Below are positions 7,332 to 10,371 of a stretch of 10,371 bases of DNA, in pieces (positions within the stretch are counted from its first letter, which is position 1; each line of letters starts with the position of its first letter). A program made the position numbers and the translations under genes. The notes under the pieces are model-generated. The model was not told the DNA's origin. It did no database searches and worked only from the letters and a program-made list of their open reading frames with translations. The DNA comes from Chitinophagaceae bacterium (lineage in GTDB: Bacteria; Bacteroidota; Bacteroidia; Chitinophagales; Chitinophagaceae): contig PMUF01000362.1 in NCBI GenBank assembly GCA_003167015.1, positions 1 through 10,371 of the forward strand, in the 5' to 3' direction.

Positions 7332-8579
7332 TTATTGTAACAGGCATGCGCCTACGGTGACATTGCTGGTTTCATCGATCAGGATCGCCCCGCCGCCTGC
7401 CGGCAGGTCGGTATAGGCATCGAAGGGCAGGGGAGAGGCTGTACGGAGCCTGACCCTAACGATATCGTTGAGGCCTGCCTGACCGGGTGCAAGATCCTTC
7501 TCCAGGGTGTTGACATCCAGCCGGTATTCGAGATCTTTTATCTGGCTTCGGACGAGCCGGCTGCCCAACTGCAGCAGGTATTTGTTACCCGGCTGCAAGG
7601 GCTTTGAATCCATCCAGCAGACGAGGGCTTCCAGGTCTTGTGTGACTTGTGGCGGGCGCCCGCCATTGACCAGCAGGTCTCCCCTGCTGATATCGATGTC
7701 GTCTTCCAGCTGGAGGATAACGCTGAGCGGCGCAAATGCTTCTTCCACTTCCCTGCCGCCGGTCTCTATGCTGGTGATGCGGCTGGTCAGGCCCGATGGC
7801 AGTGTGGTGACTGCGTCGCCCTTCCGCCAGGTTCCGCTTGCGATTTTGCCGGCATAGCCGCGGTAATCATGCAAGGCTTCGGTTTGCGGCCGGATGACAT
7901 ATTGTATCGGCAGCCGGCCGCGGGTCCGGTCGATATCCTTTTCGACCTCCGTTTGTTCCAGCAATTCCAGTAAGGCCGGACCTTCATACCAGGGGATGGC
8001 AGCCGAGCGGCTGACGATATTATCTCCTTTCAGGGCGCTGATCGGCAGGAATACGACATCCTTCAACTGTAGGGTTTTGGCTACCTCGGCGTAGTCGATG
8101 ACAATATTATTATAAACGTCTTGGGAGTTATCTACCAGATCCATCTTATTGATGGCAACAATCACATGGGGGATGTTCAAGAGCCCGGCGATTATGGAAT
8201 GGCGGCGCGTTTGTTCCACCACGCCCTTACGGGCATCTATTAAAACAATGATCAGGTTGGCATTGGATGCACCTGTCACCATATTGCGGGTATATTGTAC
8301 ATGTCCGGGTGCATCGGCAATGATAAATTTGCGCCGGGGGGTGGAAAAATATTTGTACGCTACGTCGATGGTAATCCCCTGTTCGCGTTCGGCACGCAGC
8401 CCATCCGTCAGCAGAGCGAGATCGATCTCCCCGTCTTCCTTGTTCCTGCTTTGGCGTTCCAGCGCTTCCAACTGATCGGCCAGGATGTTCTTGCTGTCAT
8501 ATAAGAGCCGGCCGATCAGGGTGCTTTTCCCGTCGTCCACGCTGCCTGCCGTTATGAATCTAAGTAAGTCCATTGTCAT
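7332..8579 (-). CDS. cysN: sulfate adenylyltransferase (ATP sulfurylase), GTPase subunit 1
   Basis: CysN hydrolyses GTP to drive formation of adenosine 5'-phosphosulfate by CysD. It has 415 residues (E. coli CysN has 475), and no APS kinase domain is fused at the C-terminus. All GTPase motifs are present: P-loop GSVDDGKST (12-20), REQGITIDVAY (64-74), DAPGHVQYTRNM (89-100), NKMD (144-147) and SALKGDN (181-187). Translation-factor-like beta-barrel domains follow. The first two Met codons are at 8579 and 8573; relatives usually begin MD(I/L)LRFITAGSVDDGKS, so 8573 is as likely as 8579. The gene follows cysD by 33 bases, and that gap holds a perfect hairpin (8588-8606). It stops 4 bases before the methyltransferase gene. 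Confidence 0.97.
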   Translation of the reverse strand: MTMDLLRFITAGSVDDGKSTLIGRLLYDSKNILADQLEALERQSRNKEDGEIDLALLTDGLRAEREQGITIDVAYKYFSTPRRKFIIADAPGHVQYTRNMVTGASNANLIIVLIDARKGVVEQTRRHSIIAGLLNIPHVIVAINKMDLVDNSQDVYNNIVIDYAEVAKTLQLKDVVFLPISALKGDNIVSRSAAIPWYEGPALLELLEQTEVEKDIDRTRGRLPIQYVIRPQTEALHDYRGYAGKIASGTWRKGDAVTTLPSGLTSRITSIETGGREVEEAFAPLSVILQLEDDIDISRGDLLVNGGRPPQVTQDLEALVCWMDSKPLQPGNKYLLQLGSRLVRSQIKDLEYRLDVNTLEKDLAPGQAGLNDIVRVRLRTASPLPFDAYTDLPAGGGAILIDETSNVTVGACLLQ

Positions 8580-8587
8580 TAAATTTT

Positions 8588-8606
8588 AACAGACCACCGG
8601 TCTGTT
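8588..8606 (-). other. perfect 8-bp hairpin in the cysD-cysN gap
   Basis: AACAGACC (8606-8599 on the minus strand) pairs perfectly with GGTCTGTT (8595-8588) around a 3-base loop GGT. It fills most of the 33-base gap between the cysD stop and the cysN start. On the minus strand it is followed by AAAATTTAATG rather than a T-run, so it is a poor terminator. A role in transcript processing, 3'-end stability of the upstream part, or tuning of cysN translation is possible; none is shown by the sequence. Confidence 0.5.
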
Positions 8607-8612
8607 GCCAAA

Positions 8613-9530
8613 CTAAAAATACCCGTTTTTCTTGCGGTCTTCCATGGCGGCTTCAGAAACCTTATCGTCGATCCTTGTCTCGCCACGCTCACTGGTACGC
8701 GTAGCTGTAATTTCACGGATGATGTCATCGATGCCGGAGGCGGATGACTCTACTGCCGCTGTACAGGTCATGTCTCCGACGGTGCGATACCGTACCTGGC
8801 GTTTTTCCACCCGGTCGCCGTCGTCCAGGCGGATAAAAGGGGAAAGGGCTATCCACTGGCCTTCATAGCTCAGCACTTCCCGTTCGTGGGCGAAGTAGAT
8901 GGAAGGCAGGCCGATCTTTTCCCGGCGGATATAATTCCAGACATCCAGTTCTGTCCAGTTGCTGATAGGGAAGACCCGCACATTCTCACCTTTGTGGATG
9001 CGGCCGTTATAGGTATTCCAGAGTTCAGGTCTTTGTCTTTTAGGATCCCAGCCGCCGAATTCATCCCGGATGGAGAAGATCCGCTCTTTCGCACGCGCTT
9101 TTTCCTCATCCCGCCGGGCCCCGCCGATGCAGGCGTCAAAGCCGAATTCCTCGATGGTATCCAATAAGGTAAAGGTTTGGAGCGCATTGCGGCTGGCGAA
9201 CTTACCGCCAGGCTCAGTCAGCTGCCGCTGACGGATAGTTTCCTGCACTTCGCGGATGATCAGCCGTTCACCAATGCGGGCAGCCAGTTCATCCCTGAAG
9301 GTCAGCGCCTCCGGAAAATTGTGCCCGGTGTCGATGTGGACAAGCGGAAAGGGTAATCGTCCCGGCCGAAAGGCTTTCAGGGCGAGGTGCACCAGGGTGA
9401 TCGAGTCCTTGCCGCCACTGAACAGCAGGGCAGGCCGCTCGAACTGGCCGGCCACTTCCCGCAGGATATGTATGGCCTCGGATTCCAACTGATCCAGGTA
9501 ATCTGACTGATAGCTATGCTGATTGCTCAT
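8613..9530 (-). CDS. cysD: sulfate adenylyltransferase (ATP sulfurylase), subunit 2
   Basis: CysD is the catalytic subunit that joins sulfate to ATP to form APS and pyrophosphate in the cytoplasm, working as a complex with CysN. It has 305 residues (E. coli CysD has 302). It shows the PP-loop LLFSGGKDS (35-43), HIDTGHNFPE (65-74), CIGGARRDEEKARAKER (134-150), PISNWTELDVW (188-198), YRTVGDMTCTAAV (249-261) and the typical C-terminus MEDRKKNGYF (296-305). The start MSNQHSY is the only sensible one, with A-rich sequence just upstream. It lies 42 bases after cysH and 33 bases before cysN, so the three are very likely co-transcribed. Confidence 0.97.
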   Translation of the reverse strand: MSNQHSYQSDYLDQLESEAIHILREVAGQFERPALLFSGGKDSITLVHLALKAFRPGRLPFPLVHIDTGHNFPEALTFRDELAARIGERLIIREVQETIRQRQLTEPGGKFASRNALQTFTLLDTIEEFGFDACIGGARRDEEKARAKERIFSIRDEFGGWDPKRQRPELWNTYNGRIHKGENVRVFPISNWTELDVWNYIRREKIGLPSIYFAHEREVLSYEGQWIALSPFIRLDDGDRVEKRQVRYRTVGDMTCTAAVESSASGIDDIIREITATRTSERGETRIDDKVSEAAMEDRKKNGYF

Positions 9531-9546
9531 GGTTTCTTTCTTTTAA

Positions 9547-9576
9547 GACGGCTGTTGTCATGACGGCTGTTGTCAT
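9547..9576 (-). repeat. perfect 15-base tandem repeat across the cysH stop codon
   Basis: Two identical adjacent copies of gacggctgttgtcat occupy 9547-9561 and 9562-9576 (plus strand). On the minus strand each copy begins ATGA; the first copy contains the cysH stop codon. The unit length is a multiple of three, and the copies form a tiny open frame (ATG at 9576-9574, stop at 9516-9514, 20 residues, beginning MTTAVMTTAV) that overlaps the cysH stop and runs over the cysD start. I do not call this a gene. A recent slippage duplication is the simplest reading. Confidence 0.85.
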
Positions 9577-10289
9577 GAGACATGCAGGCCGCATTCTTTT
9601 TTACTATTATCTTCCCACCACCATCTTCCGGCACGAAAATCTTCACCGGCCCGGATCGCCCGGGTACAGGGCGCGCACCCGATGCTGACAAATCCCTTAT
9701 CGTGAAGCGGGTTGTAGGGCACTTCATGACTATCGACGTATTCCCTGACGGCTGCCGTTTTCCAGTGCAGCAGCGGGTTATATTTGATGATCTTATTGTT
9801 GTCGTCCCATTCTACCACCTGGTGATCCTGACGGTCCGGCGAGTGTTCTGCCCGGAGCCCTGTTATCCATACCGCCTGACCTTCCAACGCTCTTTTCAGG
9901 GGTTCTACCTTCCGGATGTGGCAGCAGGCCTTGAGGTTAGCGACCGACTCATAAAAAGCATTGGGACCTTTTTGGTCGAGATAGACTTCCAGCAGGCTTC
10001 TGTCCGGGTAATAGGCTTTGATCCTTGCGCCATATTTCTCGTTGGTGGCGCTCCAGACGGAATAGGTCTCCGCAAAGAGCCGGCCTGTGTCCAGGGTGAA
10101 AACCGAGACGGCCAAACCGGCGGATAGGATAGCGTGGGTGATGACCTGGTCTTCCATGCTGAAACTCGTGGAGAAAGTAACCTGCCCCGGAAACTGTTCC
10201 GTCAACAGCCCGACGGCTTCCTGCATCGAAACATGACCAATTAAGTCGGGTAATTGAGTAGTCTTATATATGTCTGATGTATTGTCCAT
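9573..10289 (-). CDS. cysH: phosphoadenylyl/adenylyl-sulfate reductase, probably APS reductase with [4Fe-4S] cluster
   Basis: The cytoplasmic enzyme reduces activated sulfate to sulfite with thioredoxin or glutaredoxin. It has 238 residues (E. coli CysH has 244). Motifs: FSTSFSMEDQV (39-49), FTLDTGRLFAETY (64-76), WITGLRAEHSPDRQ (141-154), and the C-terminal active-site cysteine in KECGLH (Cys233). It also has the two cysteine pairs that bind a [4Fe-4S] cluster: Cys122-Cys123 (KACCHIRK) and Cys205/Cys208 (IGCAPCTR). E. coli-type PAPS reductases lack these, so APS is the likely substrate; this agrees with the absence of an APS kinase in the window. It is the first full gene of the operon. The start follows a 61-base segment after a poly-Cys leader frame, with an A/C-rich rather than purine-rich upstream, so no Shine-Dalgarno. 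Confidence 0.96.
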   Translation of the reverse strand: MDNTSDIYKTTQLPDLIGHVSMQEAVGLLTEQFPGQVTFSTSFSMEDQVITHAILSAGLAVSVFTLDTGRLFAETYSVWSATNEKYGARIKAYYPDRSLLEVYLDQKGPNAFYESVANLKACCHIRKVEPLKRALEGQAVWITGLRAEHSPDRQDHQVVEWDDNNKIIKYNPLLHWKTAAVREYVDSHEVPYNPLHDKGFVSIGCAPCTRAIRAGEDFRAGRWWWEDNSKKECGLHVS

Positions 10290-10350
10290 AATCCGGTGGT
10301 GGTTAATTTCGGAGAACGATGTCTATGAAGGCGGGGGGCTAGACAAAGGA
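10290..10350 (-). promoter_or_regulatory. C-rich leader segment with short inverted repeats between the poly-Cys frame and cysH
   Basis: This 61-base stretch separates the leader stop codon from the cysH ATG. Read on the minus strand it holds TGTCTA (10345-10340) and TAGACA (10325-10320), a 6-bp stem around a 14-base C-rich loop with six C in a row. Nearer the start, TCCG and CGGA can form a weak stem next to the ATG. There is no T-tract, so I see no intrinsic terminator here. The C-rich single strand could serve as a Rho loading site or pair with G-rich sequence outside the window. These are possibilities only. Confidence 0.4.
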
Positions 10351-10371
10351 TCAACAGCAGCAGCAACAACA
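10351..10371 (-). CDS. 3' end of a putative poly-cysteine leader peptide (partial, start outside window)
   Basis: Read on the minus strand, the last 21 bases of the window are six consecutive cysteine codons (TGT, TGT, TGC, TGC, TGC, TGT) followed directly by the opal stop at 10353-10351. They lie 61 bases upstream of cysH, the first gene of a sulfur assimilation operon whose end product feeds cysteine. A run of codons for the pathway's amino acid just before a stop is the hallmark of leader peptides that sense charged tRNA. Third positions vary, so this is not a perfect triplet repeat. The start codon and total length cannot be seen. The alternative is chance low-complexity DNA, whose plus strand reads CAA/CAG. 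Confidence 0.6.
   Translation of the reverse strand, partial: CCCCCC

Noticed and set aside
9514..9576. 20-codon small gene between cysH and cysD
   Set aside because: It consists largely of the 15-base tandem repeat; nothing supports it being translated apart from an ATG, so it is listed only as a finding to check.
10320..10345. TGTCTA...TAGACA as a third copy of the porin/fusion operator
   Set aside because: The CTA and TAG parts are 16 bases apart instead of 9 and the centre is C-rich instead of AAAC, so it is not the same motif.
10344..10371. TTG-rich tract plus CCTTTG read as Bacteroidota -33/-7 promoter elements for cysH
   Set aside because: The octamer before the gene (ATCCTTTG) does not fit TAnnTTTG and the spacing to the nearest usable TTG is about 12-15 bases, shorter than usual. 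The poly-Cys reading explains the tract better.

Overview
The window carries one coherent locus for assimilatory sulfate reduction, and every gene reads on the minus strand (right to left). The organism is most likely a member of the Bacteroidota, possibly of the Chitinophagaceae. Reasons: the gene set and order, a Porin_O_P-type outer membrane protein with a Bacteroidota-like signal peptide (ARA|Q), starts without Shine-Dalgarno sequences and with A/T-rich leaders, and protein sequences close to my recollection of that phylum. Base composition looks somewhat above 50% GC. No foreign gene, insertion sequence, tRNA, rRNA or CRISPR array is visible.

Layout in transcription order. The right edge (10351-10371) holds the 3' end of what looks like a short leader peptide: six consecutive Cys codons, then a stop. 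A 61-base C-rich segment follows, then cysH (APS reductase), cysD and cysN (ATP sulfurylase), a uroporphyrinogen-III C-methyltransferase, cysJ and cysI (NADPH sulfite reductase). A strong nested terminator begins in the cysI stop codon and ends in eight T. Next comes a 400-residue porin, then a two-domain protein that joins a precorrin-2 dehydrogenase/ferrochelatase-like siroheme domain to a TauE/SafE-type membrane transporter. The last two genes are each preceded by a related 15-base palindrome, a candidate shared operator.

How the genes work together: CysDN activates sulfate to APS. CysH, with the double-Cys pattern of [4Fe-4S] APS reductases, reduces APS directly to sulfite, which fits the absence of an APS kinase here. 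CysJI reduces sulfite to sulfide using siroheme. Siroheme comes from the methyltransferase plus the N-terminal domain of the fusion protein; in Escherichia coli these two activities sit in one protein, CysG. The porin and the TauE-like domain probably move sulfur oxyanions across the outer and inner membranes.

Most notable: (1) the poly-cysteine leader at the right edge, suggesting control of the operon by cysteine supply through translation of the leader; (2) the siroheme-domain/TauE fusion; (3) the palindrome shared by the porin and fusion genes; (4) small structured elements between genes, namely a hairpin between cysD and cysN and a perfect 15-base tandem repeat across the cysH stop.
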